Of a stretch of DNA of 64,000 nucleotides, positions 11,148 through 24,000 are shown piece by piece. The stretch is taken from contig NC_058145.1 in assembly GCF_011075055.1 (NCBI RefSeq), forward strand, positions 16,489,894-16,553,893. Direction: 5' to 3'. The DNA comes from Mangifera indica (taxonomy: Eukaryota > Streptophyta > Magnoliopsida > Sapindales > Anacardiaceae). The position numbers and the translations under genes are program-made. The notes below the pieces were generated by a model. It was not told where the DNA came from and searched no databases. It saw only the letters and a list, made by a program, of their open reading frames with translations. Numbering within the stretch: position 1 is the stretch's first letter; every line of letters begins with the position of its first letter.

Positions 11148-12337
11148 AGCTGAAAGAAAGGGCTCTGAAGAATCACCTTAATACTCGACAAACTCAAATG
11201 GACGTAATCTGGAAGCTGGAATTGACAAACATATTTTACGTGATTTTTCAACTAGCAGTGCTCCTCTTTCCTGGCGTTACACCGCTTATAGTCAGTTCGA
11301 AGTATTGACTGGGCAAACACAACTCATGCAAAGTGCAAAACCACTTTGATTTCCCAAAACTGGAAAACTGTTTTTGGTATTTCTGATTCCAGACAAAATT
11401 ATTTACAATTTATAAACCATTCTTCTTTATCACGCAAGCTCAATTTTTAATGTAAAGGGTGTATTTTCTATCAATTAATTTGCATATGGCATGCTTTAGT
11501 ATTTGCAAACACAGTAATCATATTTAATTATGAGTCTTACATTCAGTTTTACTCGTCAACAAAGCACAATTGTTTTTGTTTATATTCTATTTTAAGAGTG
11601 TCAAATTTCATATTCTTTTTCTGTGTCAATACTTTTATATAGTGAACAGAATTAGGCAGGGTAGTGATCATGTGTTTGGGATGGTTGACATAATGAGGAT
11701 GAGGTTCCAATATTGCTGCAAACAGCGTGAGTTAAGGCGATGATTGGTGCATTTAGATGTTGGCAAGTCAAGTGAGCAATACAATGAACGGTCTATTAGG
11801 GATGGCATGACAGCAACTAGCGCTTCCATGGTCCAACCAATAACTAACAAATTGACTAACTCCATGGTCCAACCAATAACTAACAAATTGACTAACCAAT
11901 GCATCGATTTTCTGGTTGCCTAGACTTCGGTTTCACCGTGAACTTTAATTTATGATAAATTGCCAAACTACGGTATATATACGTTGCAATCGGAATCTGG
12001 TTGCAGTATATATGGCTTTGACTTTAGCCTGTGCTTAGTTGTTTAATTATTCAACTGTCTTCAAAATAAACTTGCTCAATTGGGTTTCTGGAAGTACAAT
12101 ATGATGATTGTGTTTCACACAAGAAAATTTGAGACTTTAAACATATTGTTACTGTATGAGATGCAATAGAAACAGAACTCTCAATTATTATACAGGAATG
12201 CCTCACACAACTAACCAGAGCTTCAACTTTCCAAAATATGAAAGTATGAATTGATGAAACTTGGAAAGCCAACAGTTATTACGTAAATATCACCTGATAT
12301 TTAAGCTTGTAAAAGATCTTCAAACAGCTTTGAGATC
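11148..12337. other. intergenic region between LRR kinase and PMI2-like gene
   Basis: Holds the promoter and 5' leader of the LRR kinase (minus strand) and the 3' UTR of the PMI2-like gene at the right end. No convincing gene. A two-unit tandem repeat lies at 11825-11896. Confidence 0.5.
11825..11896. repeat. 36-bp tandem repeat, two units
   Basis: TCCATGGTCCAACCAATAAC... is repeated exactly at 11825-11860 and 11861-11896. Apparent reading frames across it are a by-product of the repeat. Confidence 0.9.
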
Positions 12338-14274
12338 CTAGTCAGTGTTCTTGCCACTAAATAACTTAGCAAAACTTGGCATCACCTTTGTTTTCCTCTT
12401 GACATTGAAGGAAGTTGATCGCGGTGTCTTATTTGCAGGGGAGGCAGATTTCTGATACTTCCCCCGTCTTGATGGAGTTAAATTGCCACTGGCTTTCATA
12501 GATTTTCTTGACAATCTGGGCTGCAAGTTTTTGGCTTCTGGTCTTTTTCCTTCCCCGTGTCTCAAGTTCTTTATTTCCTGCTCTACCTTTCTCATTGTTG
12601 AAAGTGATCTCTCAGTTCTAAACACCTCTTTCTCTTCATCCATTCTTGTTTCTTTGATTTCCCATTGAGCCATTTCAATTTTCATTAGTATTTCCTTTTC
12701 ACTGGCCTTTAAAGCTTCAATCCATGCCTGAGCTGCAGCCACTTTCATATCTGCAAGTTCCACAGCCCCAGCAGCATGCCCAGTTAAGTACTCATATTCA
12801 AACTTTGAAATGGTAATCGATGAACCATTCTGTGATGCAGAAGCTCTCGATTGCATTGTGCTTTTTATGAGAGATTTAAGATTCTTAAGAGCTAAAGCTT
12901 CTGATAATTTCGCTTCCTTCAGCTCTTGCATTGCAGCTATCAACTCCTCTCCAGTCGAATCAATTTCAGATTCAGTTTTCTGAATTCCTTCCTTGATGGT
13001 TGCAGTTTCCTGAATTATAAGCTCTTTCTCTTTCTTTGCAGCTTCAGCTTCAGTCTTTAACTGTTCAACAGTAAGTGATAGATTACTTACAATTGCTTTA
13101 GCCTTTTCTTCAGCTGCAGAAACATCTTCCAGCTTAGATTTTGCTCTAAGTAGCTTTGAATTAAGATTTTGAACAATCGAATCCGACTTGTGTTCTGCTT
13201 TCTCTAACCGCACTGTTTCTTCAGTCACGTGCTTCATCTCATTCCTTATTACATCCATTGAAGCCATGAACTGATAACCCTCATCCCTTTTTAAAGCTAA
13301 TTCTTTCTTGGCCACCTCTAATTCTTCCATGACTGACCTTAACAAAGGCAAACCTCCCAATTCCTGAAAACTGCTTTCTGTAAACTTTGAGGTGTCATCT
13401 CCTTGGAGCCTTTTGTCCATTCCTTTGACACATTTTAGTGCATTTTCTAACACATTCACATCACTTAGTGTGACAGCCAATTTCTCTTCAACCTCCTTAG
13501 ACTGCTCAATCTCCTCAACTATTTCTTTCTTTTTCTTCTTTGTTTCCTCCATGGCGAATGAGAATTCAGAGGCTTTTTTCTCTCTTTGGGCTTCAATCTC
13601 TTCAACCTCTTTCAAGGCTTCAATTCGTGCCAACTCAACCAACACTTGTTCTTCATTTACTTCCTCAATCGCTTTCCTTAGCGTTTCAACACTGATATTA
13701 GACCACATTTTCGAGCTTGTTGTCTCAATCTCCTTCTCTGCCTGCGATTTTTCTTCCAATACAGAAGCCATATCAAGCTTAAGCTTACTCAATTCATGTT
13801 TCACAGCCTCCAATTCTTTCATCACTTCTGCATACCGATAACTCTCCATACGCTTACCAGACTTCTTTAGCGTTTCATTCACATATTTCATCTTCGCTTC
13901 TGCCTTAGAATTTGTATCCTCGATCCGGGAAACCAGGTCTTTGACTGTGTTTCTTGCAACAGATAATTCGGACTCAGCTTGAGCTTTTACAGACTCTGCC
14001 ATTCTTCTGCTCTCTCTGTACCTATTAATATCTCTTCTCGCCTTGTGGAGCTCTTTCAGTCTTGAAGACGATGTCTTCAATATGATAAACATAGATAAAA
14101 TTTCCAAAACAATTATATTAAATCAAAAGCAACAACACCAACAAGAAATTTGGCAGCTAATTTTACCTCTTGAGAGTCCATCTGGAGTTTCCTCACTGAA
14201 GAAGTACCATCAATGAACCATTCTCCATACTTATTATCTGCTGCTTTCACTGACCCATTTCTTCTTTTATCCAT
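12338..14274 (-). CDS. PMI2: WEB-family coiled-coil protein, PMI2-like
   Basis: Exon 1 is 14167-14274 (MDKRRNGSVKAADNKYGEWF... to QMDSQE). The intron runs GTAAAA...TTGAAG and exon 2 is 12338-14074 (TSSSRLKELHKARRDINRY...), 614 residues in all. An upstream 5'-UTR intron is visible at 14282-14367 (donor GTATGT, acceptor GAAACAG). Almost the whole protein is heptad-rich coiled coil (Glu/Lys/Ala-rich, residues ~37-510). A basic Ser/Pro-rich tail follows, ending in SFNVKRKTKVMPSFAKLFSGK. Length and layout fit the WEB family. The best guess is PLASTID MOVEMENT IMPAIRED 2 (At1g66840, about 600 residues), which works with WEB1 in light-driven chloroplast relocation through cp-actin. The PMI2 assignment rests on family resemblance and neighbours; another WEB-family member is possible. 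Confidence 0.88.
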
Positions 14275-14374
14275 CCTTAACCTGTTTCATAACAGTAAGA
14301 AAAACTCAAAAGATAAACATGAAATCCATGCAAGGAGTTTGAAGGAGCATGAGATTGAAAGACATACCGGGTAA

Positions 14375-14986
14375 TTCTTCTGAAGGGAAAAAGGTGGAGA
14401 ATTGTGTTCAAGTTAATGTTTTTGTTGGTTAAATTCAATAGAATAAAAGACAGAACAGCAAAGGAAGAAGAAAGAGTAACCTGTGTTGTGACGATTGGTT
14501 GGTGTTGGATGGATCGCCAGCCATGAAATATTCCATTTTCCGCTTTATTTTCGTTTATTTAAATTCCGGGAGGTTGGCAGCAGGAACAAAAACAAGTTTT
14601 TTGTCAGGTTCATGGAAAATAACACCGTTGATATTTTCAGGCACAGTACAGAGACAGGCCAATCTACTGCTACGTGTGAAGATGCTCAACCACGAGAACA
14701 GAAAATTTTGAGACTTGAAATAAAATAAAATCATAAATTGTGTTCATCCCCTCAAAGAGAGTACCCCCCACCATATTCAAGCAATAAAGCCTGCTTAAAA
14801 TTGTCGGTGCTCATAAAATTAACCTGCAAATCTCCTTTGAAACATGAAATTCGATCAGCTCTAATGACTATTGTTGTTGAGCATATTCTACCAATAAACT
14901 CTACTAAAGGAGATTGAAAATCAACCATAAAATATTTTGATGTATTCATTATTATCATTGACCTAATTACTGAAACATTTTATTTT
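14375..14986. other. upstream region of the PMI2-like gene
   Basis: 5' leader and promoter of the minus-strand PMI2-like gene, then non-coding sequence. Short open frames here (14495-14728, 14752-14958) have no recognisable domain. Confidence 0.4.
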
Positions 14987-15737
14987 GGCCAAATGACTAT
15001 ATACCACCCATGGTTTGATACAAACTCAACTTTCCATCTATTAATTACCAAAAACATAAATATCCATTTATTTGTTAAATTTTATTATTATTATCAGGGT
15101 TAAAATTGTAATTTAATAAAAAATTTAAAAAATAAAAATTTATCACATTTCCATCTCCTAAGTTTAAAAACTAACAAATTCTCTCACCCAAAAAATTGAA
15201 AAACTTATATTTCTCTCTAAGGTTTTTTCAGCACACTATCAAAGACAATGACGATATTATCCCTCCCTCCTAGCTTCTCTCTCAGTTCTATTCTATTTCC
15301 GACAGTTATCGATCAAAGAAACCAACAAACAAAGATCATTCTTCTCTAGACAAAGACGAATGATTTGTTTTTGTCGATCAATTCTTCGATCAGTAATAAT
15401 TGAAAATAAAGTATGATTGAGAGAGCAACTAAGAGGGAGGGAGAATATCGTCCTCATCGTTTTTGTCTCTAACCGCTAGCAATGATGGTTGGAAAAACTC
15501 TAAAAAAAATATTGATTTTTCAAACTTTAGATAATACGAATTTTGTTAGATTGTTAAATTTAGAGAGAAGAACTATGATAAATTTTTAAGTTTTTTTAAA
15601 TATTTTAATAAATAATAATTTTACCCCTGACAGTAATAATAAAATTTAATAGATAAATAGGTATTTAAATTTTCAATAATTAATATGTAAGAAATTAGAT
15701 TTACATCAGAGCTTGGGTGGGAAATAGTCATTTGGCC
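14987..15737. mobile_element. Mutator-like foldback MITE, copy 1
   Basis: 751 bp. It starts GGCCAAATGACTAT and ends ATAGTCATTTGGCC. It is flanked by a perfect 9-bp duplication TTTTATTTT (14978-14986 and 15738-15746). The arms are long imperfect inverted repeats; the middle is variable. No transposase is present, so it is non-autonomous. Confidence 0.85.
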
Positions 15738-16104
15738 TTTTATTTTTTGTATCACCAGAGCAGTTAAAACTTAAATCTCATCTTTTGGTGTTTGTAAATC
15801 TCAAATCCAAACTCTTTTGTGATTTGTTAGGATTTCATATTTAGCCAATTAAACTAGCTTTTGAAACAACCTTTGCAAATAAATTTTGAAACTTCGATAA
15901 TGGCAAAGGTAAAGTTAGGAGTTAGTAAATTTTCCCCTTAAAAAGAATCAAAAGGTAATTTATATTATCCACTTTAGGTGTGATCAGTCTGGAGAAAACA
16001 ATTTGTGTTCGGTCATATTAACATGTTTAAATATAACTATTGAGTTTAATTAATAATAAAAAATTAAATATTATTTTAAATAATATTATATAAATTTATT
16101 TTAA

Positions 16105-17001
16105 TGGAAAAAGATTATTTTTTATTCAAATTTTAGCCCAATTTCAAAGTCACGCCCAAAAGAGATGAAAAACCTAAACTTCCACCCATGACCAAACTTC
16201 TGTTAATTTTTTCTATTAAAGATATGGGTAAAATAGTCATTTTATTGCTTATATTAAAAATTATAAAATTTATTACTTTTCTCTCCCTCAAGGTTTTAAA
16301 AATTAATATTTCACTTTGACATAAAGTTTTTTAAAAAGTAACATTTTCACCCCCAAACTTAGGGTTTTCATATTTTTCAAAACTCAGTCATCCCTCATAA
16401 CTTTCAAAAATAGCAGTTTCACCCTCATTCTTCAACTTCATCTTTTAACGTCATTTTCGAGCTCCTCCTTCATTTGGTGCAATGACGGTGGTGCAACGAA
16501 GAGATCTTCATCTCCTCGTCGCACAGTGTGATAAAGAGACTGAAATCTCTTCGTCGCACAACCCACATGACGAAGGATGATGCTTTGTCTCTCGTAGCTC
16601 ATCATGTCGTCCTTCGTCTGTTCTTTTAGATCTGAATGACATTTCATCGTCTAAATCTGAGTGACGAAAGTTCGTTCTTCATTGTCCTTTGTAATCAAAG
16701 AAGAGAGATCAGTGGAAAATGTTGATCATCGATGTAGTCGGAGAAGAAAGCAAATCTTATGGGTAAAATTTAAACTTTTCAAACTTTGAAGATGGATTGA
16801 AGTGTTAGTTTTTAAAATCCAAAAGGGTGAAATGTAAAATTTTGACGTTTTAAAATTTATAAGTAAAATAATGATTTTATCCCTATCTTTAATTAAAAAT
16901 TTAGATGATAAATTGGTCATAAATAAGAGTTTGCATTTTTTATCTCTTATAAGTGTGATTTTAAAATTTGATTAAAATTTAGATGAAAAATAGCTCTTTC
17001 T
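16105..17001. mobile_element. Mutator-like foldback MITE, copy 2
   Basis: 897 bp between 9-bp duplications TTATTTTAA (16096-16104 and 17002-17010). The termini are more diverged (TGGAAAAAGATTATTTT / AAATAGCTCTTTCTTC), but the subterminal blocks (ATGACCAA, AAGGTTTTAAAAA, CCCTCA) match the other copies. The core is CGACGAAG-rich. Open frames inside (16438-16920, minus) are not genes. Confidence 0.75.
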
Positions 17002-17447
17002 TCTTATTTTAAATATATAAATATCATATAATTAAATATTATTTTATTTTAATTTAAAATTAATTTAATTATATTATTTTACTTCAAACATACAGAGACA
17101 AAATAAAATTACAGTAAAGTTGAGAGAGAGAGGGTAAAGGTGAAATGGTATGAGAAGGTTGGAGCAACATTGATGGAAAGTTGATAGATTTGGAGGTGAA
17201 TTTAGATCGATGAGAACTTTAAGGAGAGTAGACTTGAAGTCGTTTATGATAGAAGAGCGGTGGGCTTCGAGGTCGTGGGTTGTTTGTTTGGAAGCATGTA
17301 GACTGTTGGGAACAAACCATTGGCAAATGGATCGAAGTCTGAACGGGAGTTAAAAACTGAAAAGGTAAAGAAAATAAAGGAGGAGGCCTCGCGAGAAAGA
17401 GAGGAGAAAGAAGGATCGAGATGGTTGGAATAAGTGAGGGACCAGAA

Positions 17448-17480
<33 letters not shown>

Positions 17481-18071
17481 AAAGAAAAGGGTATGTGGAC
17501 GAGACGGTCGGATTTTTTAGCTGCCGTTAAATCACCGTCCAATTCTTTTACGTTTAAGTTTAACTGATTAAACTGAATAGTGGGTGTGAAAATGAAAATT
17601 TTCAAACTTAAAAGGTAGAAAGTTAATTTATCAAAATTTGGGAAAAAAATAATTTGGCCCTAAAAAAAAAAAAGTTTTAAGTTCCGTCACATGTCTTGGC
17701 GCGAGGGAGGTGCAATTGTTTCTATCGCAAACCGTTGACATATTGACGGTGTTTCAAATGCCGATGCCCAGATTTATCTGCAAAATAAATTGAAGATTAT
17801 TTTATTCCTTATTATAATTTAGTTTGTATGTATCGTCATGGATTTAATAAGGAATGCGTGTAATTTCTGAAATTATTTTGAAAATAGTCCTAAAAAAATA
17901 ATTGAACTGTTTGATTTTACGCAGAATCCGAAGTTGACACTTCCAAAACCTACCGACTCTGTTGGTTTTACTGGTAACACCGAATCGCTTCTTCACTTTT
18001 TTCAACCACTCTGTACGGCAGCAGCAGACCAGTTCGTGGTTGGTATGAGCGTGATTACCAGAGAGTGAAGA
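17002..18071. other. intergenic, with a GA microsatellite and a partial foldback end
   Basis: Purine-rich on the plus strand, with an uninterrupted GA run at about 17456-17480. 17590-17665 (AAATTTGGGAAAAAAATAATTTGGCCC) resembles one terminus of the foldback family without a clear partner. The stretch 17930-18071 is the likely promoter and leader of the RELCH-like gene. The Ser/Leu-rich minus-strand frame over the GA run is an artefact of the repeat. Confidence 0.45.
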
Positions 18072-21000
18072 ATGGATATAGAGAGATCGTCGCTGTGCAA
18101 TTGCGTGGTGAATTTCTTATTGGAAGAGAAATATCTGTTGACGGCGTTCGAGCTCTTACAAGAGCTCCTTGAAGATGGCAGAGACGATCAGGCCATTCGC
18201 CTCAAACAATTCTTTTCTGATTCAACTCAGTTCCCTCCCGATCTCATCTCTCGCTTCAACTCTCTTCGAGGTTACTCCAACTTCTTTATCTTTAAAATGC
18301 TCACTGTGCAAATCTAGAGATTCGAAGTTACAGTATGAAATTATAACGTTAAGAAACTGTGATCAGAAGCTTTTGCTTAGCTTTTACCTTATATAAACGA
18401 TGCGTTTTGATTGTTGAACAGGAAATGTTGTTAGATTAGGCTATACTCTATATTGAATCATAAAACTTAAAAACACCAGTGGTGACATGGCATTCCGATA
18501 AAAATTAGTTTGTTGTTTCTTTGGTGGTGATTGACAAATTCTTATTTTGAGCATTCAAAGTTTATGAAACCATATTCAAGATTCATTGTACTGTGGGGAG
18601 CTTTTAGTTCTGATATTTGATTTTTATAGTGTGTGGGCTTCATTGTTCAGTGACAATGTAATGGAAGTTAAAATTTCATTTTTTGAATGGTCACTCAAAG
18701 GGAGATTAGTTATTGATTGTAAATGAAGAAAAAAAAAAGAATTGATATTTGATGATCTTTAATCATATTTGTCTATTTAAACTAAATATTTGGGTGTCTT
18801 TTGTTATTGGATATGAACATAAGAAAAAGGCTTGTCATTAGAGTTGAAAACATTAAGATGAAGTCAAATGATTGTGGAAAACTCAACTCCTTTCTTTGAG
18901 GGTTTACTAAATTTGTTTTTTCACAGAGAAATTAGTAGTAGGTGTGCAGAAGGAAGAGTAGCATGACATTCACTAATAATGCTGTTAAAATGTCTGCGAT
19001 GGAGGGAAGAGTTTTTTTTTTTTTTCAGTAATCAACAACCAAATAATTTTGGTACAATCTTCTGAATAAACTTTGTCAGACAAGTACATGAATTCTCATA
19101 ATTTACACCTTTATGGCAGCAAACGATGAACATTGTTGATATTGTGCTGAAATATTTTCTGGGCAGCAATTTTGATGCTTTGGTGTCACTGTTTTATTTT
19201 GAATTGCAGTTGCAGATCCTCAGAGTTTACTAGAAGAAAAATTAGCACTGGAAGAAAAATTAGCAATTAGTGATTATGAACTCCGTTTAGTGCAAGAGGA
19301 CATTACGAAATTAAAGACTGATATAAACAAAAAGACTGATTTACGACAGGATAATTTGCATGGTATGTTTTCTGTTTGGGCTTTGATATTTGGAACTGTG
19401 AAATTTTTCTGTTTCCCTCTGAATAACACCTAACACATTTTCTGCATTACTCTGTGTTATTTGGTTAACTGTGATCATCATACATGAGCGCATCACTTGT
19501 CCATGATGTGTTACATTTTAGGAATTAATGGAACAATCTAGGGCCAATATTTGCCAAAAAATATATAGCTGCACATTAAGGAGTTTCTGTGCAAAAATAA
19601 TGACACTTTTCTTCATTTTTGAGAGAAAAAAATTGACACTCATGCAGTTTTGTCTTGTCTTAAATTAGAATGTAGTTATACATCCCTCAGGGTAAGTACT
19701 GCATAACAGTTGAATGCTGATATCAATGTTTCTGTCCTTATTTAGAACAAATTATGGATCTTTAAGTAATGTTCCTCCTTTGGTATTAGCTTATACTCAT
19801 TATGCTTACTTGTTAGCTAGCTCTATGCTTTAGCCTTTTGTGAATTCCTTTTGCTATTAAATGCATTTACAGAGTTAGATGCTGATGACAATGTACAACA
19901 TGGAACTGAGATCCAACGAAAGAAGAGGGATGCATTTTTATCTGATTTGGGTCCTTTGAAGGATAATGAACGAAGAGATCTTAACTGTGCTGTAAAGGAA
20001 TATTTACTTCTAGCAGGGTACTGGCTTACAACAATGACTTTTTACGAAGAGGTATGTTAAATTTTAATGTATATTTCATTTTCTTTGTTCTCTTCCTTTC
20101 ATAATTTTATTTAAGTTTTGTTTGTGAGAGTTTAATTCTGAAACTATTAATTTAGGATAGATGTCACTGACCTCCTGTGAGGTTTTCTGATTGTTCTCAG
20201 ATCTCTTAATTACAACAAGTTATGAGAATAGGCAGGGACCTGCCTTGATTATGCAAATTGTTCATTTGTTTATTGACCTCCTTTTGACTTGAAGACAATT
20301 TCGTTGTTATTTTTTATTTAATTTCTAGAAAGCTAAAAAAGACATATCATTGGTCAAAGGGAAAGTCATTGAACAATTTGGAATGCAGGTCCATGCTTAT
20401 CTTCAAAACTTGTAGTTCTTATGTGTTTAGTTTTTAACTTTATAGAAAATGTTGACATTAAGAGGTTAAAATTTTAAAAGTAGCTGAATGTGTGTCTGTC
20501 TATTTGTTTGAGTAGCTTGTATTAAACATGATCCTAAGTTGTCAATACTCTTATTTCAGGTTACAGACCAAAGCTTAGATGTTTTGGAGAACACACCTGC
20601 ATGTGTACCAGATGCCTTACGGCATTATTATTATCAGTATCTTTCATCCACTTCTGAGGCTGCTGAGGTATATTTTAAGACACAAGTCTAGTAGACTGGT
20701 TGCTTTTTATGCTTATATAGAGACGATATTCAAAAGTTTTGTGTGCTTTTTTTTTTGGGTTCACTGGGAGTAATACGAAGAGCTCAATGTGTGACCTGCG
20801 TTTTCTTGCTTCCCCTTGATGTGTATTATCTTCATGTTCCATTTCTTCTTAGGTGGAGTGCAAGATGTGGGGAGTAAATGATTGGTACCGATATTTTTAT
20901 TTTGATTTAGAAATTCTTTTGTCTGCATGAGTATCTGATTGATGTTTTACATAAGACAAATTTGTTATCCTTGCAGAATTTAGTTAGCTGGTCTTGATCT

Positions 21001-24000
21001 CAAAGAATTGTTATAGCCCATAAAAGTGATCTATTTATTTGTAGCCATGTTATCTACAAGAGTTGGAGGATTTAACGGATGCTTTTAACCGTCAAACTGA
21101 TAAGGATTTTTTATGGTGTCGATTGTTATAGGAGCTCATTGGTGTTTGAGTTTGATTATTGTATATTATCTTGATTTTCAAGAACAAAGAAAACACATAG
21201 CATATTTTTACATGTTTTTCATAGAGAAATGCATTGGAATGTAGTGTTTATTATTGCAAGATTTTTTGCCAACTTGTGTTAATTAGAGAAAAATGTTTTT
21301 CTCACTTTTTTAAGGTAGTCTTCCAACTTATGTCTCAACTAATACTTGATCAAACTGACACAACATTCCAACTAACTTAGTAGTTACCAATTGGCACTGA
21401 TCTTTCAAGTTGCTTACATCTTGGTGACCGCTCAAAAACCTTAAAAATATGGGTAGCAATCATTCTTAATATTGAAATTACTTCATTTGTGAAGTTTGCC
21501 CTTGTGATTTACCAGATAATAAGCTGAATATACAATCATGCTTCAAAACTCATGGCAATTGATACTTTGAACTGTGATTTATGTCATATGTTTTTTTTGC
21601 TCATGTTAGTATGATACCATGTTGTACATACATTTTGCTTTCTTACATTTTGACTGACTTTTATTTTTTTATGTAATGTTTAGTCCCTTAATAGTGAATG
21701 CATAAGTTAAATGCTCTTAGATTTTGAACATTGTAGTCTTGGATGATTGATATTAGTAATTTTCTGTATAATTATTATTATTTGGAAATGAAAATTTCAT
21801 CTGTCATGGATGTGAAAATTTCTGCTTTTGTTAAATTACCTGTATATATATAGAATTTGCTTGTCACTATCTTGTCTGGAATTGTTGTGGTTATCAAATT
21901 TTTTTATCTCTTTGTTGATTTCTGGTCCATTGTTGAAGAAACCTCAATCTCTTCTTTAATTTAGTATAGTAATTTTTAATCCAAAAAATAAAAGATAGTG
22001 AAATTCCCCATATATATATATATTCAAACGCTCCTTATGCTGCAGGAGAAAATTGCTATGCTTCGAGAAAATGAGTCATTGCTAAAAGCAAATGAGAGTT
22101 TGAATATTGAAAAGGAGAGCTTACTGAAAAGCAAAGAAGTTTCTGATGGTCAAATAAGTTTATTAACCAAATCATTAGAAGCGGTTCATAAAGATCTTAA
22201 GGAAAGGGAGAAATTGGTAAGTTCACTCTTTAACATTCTCGCAAGCATTTTTCATTTAATACTCATATGTTGGCATATTCACTTATGCACTTTTGCAGGT
22301 GCAAGATTTGAGGAAGGCTTTGGAGCACCAACGGAAGGAACTTAATGATTGCAGAGCTGAAATTACTGCACTCAAAATGCATATTGAAGGATCCTGTTCT
22401 TCACAGAATTTGGTAGCTCCTGATGTTGTTGTCCAATCCCAGTCCTTGGAAAAATACAAGTAAGAGATAAAAGCTTTGCGGATGGAAATTGAAAGATTAA
22501 AGGCAAAGAATACTAATGCTCCTGACTCTGTAGGCTCTGTCTATTCTGAGTCTACACAGACAGAAGAGAAAGTAGTTGAAGTGGATGAAAATAAATCTGT
22601 AACCTCTTACCCAATTAGTATGGTTGAAGTTTTAAACAGTGAAGAAGTTCAGTCATTGGCTACTCGGATCCTTGATCATAGCACAATTAAACAACCTGAG
22701 GAAGCCTCACAAGAGGCATTGACAAATCTTTCAAATGCAAATAATGATTTAGCAAACAGTGAAAGTATTCTCAAACAGAATGATGAACCAACTCCAGAGG
22801 ACAGTGTGCTCAATTCGAAATCAGGCTGTCTTAGCGATGAAGCTGACAAAACGGCAAGTTCATTCTCCATATTTAGGATAGCATATCCTTTCACCTTGGA
22901 ATTCTATCTTTTGTCTTTGTTTAGTAAGGAATTCATGTTGCAGTGTTTGTGAAATTTTGTCAAAATTGGGAATATTCTATGTTGATCCACTACTGTTAAA
23001 AAAAAAATCTAAAACCTTGAAACCTTTTTCCCTTTTTCCCTTTTTTTCAATCTAAACTTCTTTGACACAATTTAGCTGAGATATTATTGTACTTTGACAG
23101 GGTTTAGGAACTATTCAGATCCTTGCAGATGCCTTGCCCAAGATTGTTCCTTATGTTCTGATAAACCATCGGGAGGTTTGCCTTGAATCAATTTATTTTT
23201 ATGAATGCATGTCTCTCGAACTTTTGTGTCGAGATTTACTTCTCATAATTTTGTTAACTATAGGAGCTTCTTCCTCTGATAATGTGTGCAATTGAGCGCC
23301 ATCCAGATGGCAGCACACGAGATACCCTGACCCACTCACTATTTAATTTGATCAAACGTCCAGATGAACAGCAGAGAAAAATTATAATGGATGTAGGTGA
23401 CTGCCTGGAATACACATTTATATGTTCCCACAATCCTGTAGGTTGACCATAATCCTGCTTCATTTGTCTTCGTTTCAGGCTTGTGTTACCCTTGCTAAGA
23501 ATGTTGGAGAGATGAGAACAGAAATGGAATTGCTTCCTCAGTGTTGGGAACAGGTGAGTTCTGTTCATGCCTATGGAGGGACCTCATAGTTTACTTAATG
23601 TATCTCATGTTCATAATTTTTGGTTGCAATTTTCTTCTTTAATGGATCACAGATAAATCACATGTATGAAGAACGTCGGTTGCTTGTTGCACAATCATGT
23701 GGAGAGCTTGCAGAATTTGTCCGGCCTGAGATTCGTGATTCTCTTATATTGTCTATTGTGCAACAACTGATAGAAGATGCAGCAACTGTTGTTCGAGAGG
23801 CTGCTGCTCATAATCTGGCCTTGCTGCTCCCACTCTTTCCGAATTTGGACAAATATTTCAAGGTCAGCCTCACTAAATATGCTTCGAGGCAATCATGGCG
23901 AAGAATTCTGACTTGACAGTTTGGCTACAATGTAAGCTCTAGAACAGGTTGATGACACATGGTCTAGGGATTGGAGCCTTTTGCCTTTACCCTAATATGA

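Noticed and set aside
11668..11904. 78-codon minus-strand frame with a repeated block
   Set aside because: The block is the translation of the 36-bp tandem repeat; no other protein-like feature.
17219..17605. 128-codon minus-strand frame rich in Ser, Leu and Phe
   Set aside because: Driven by the GA microsatellite (SLSLSLS translation); no domain and no matching flanks.
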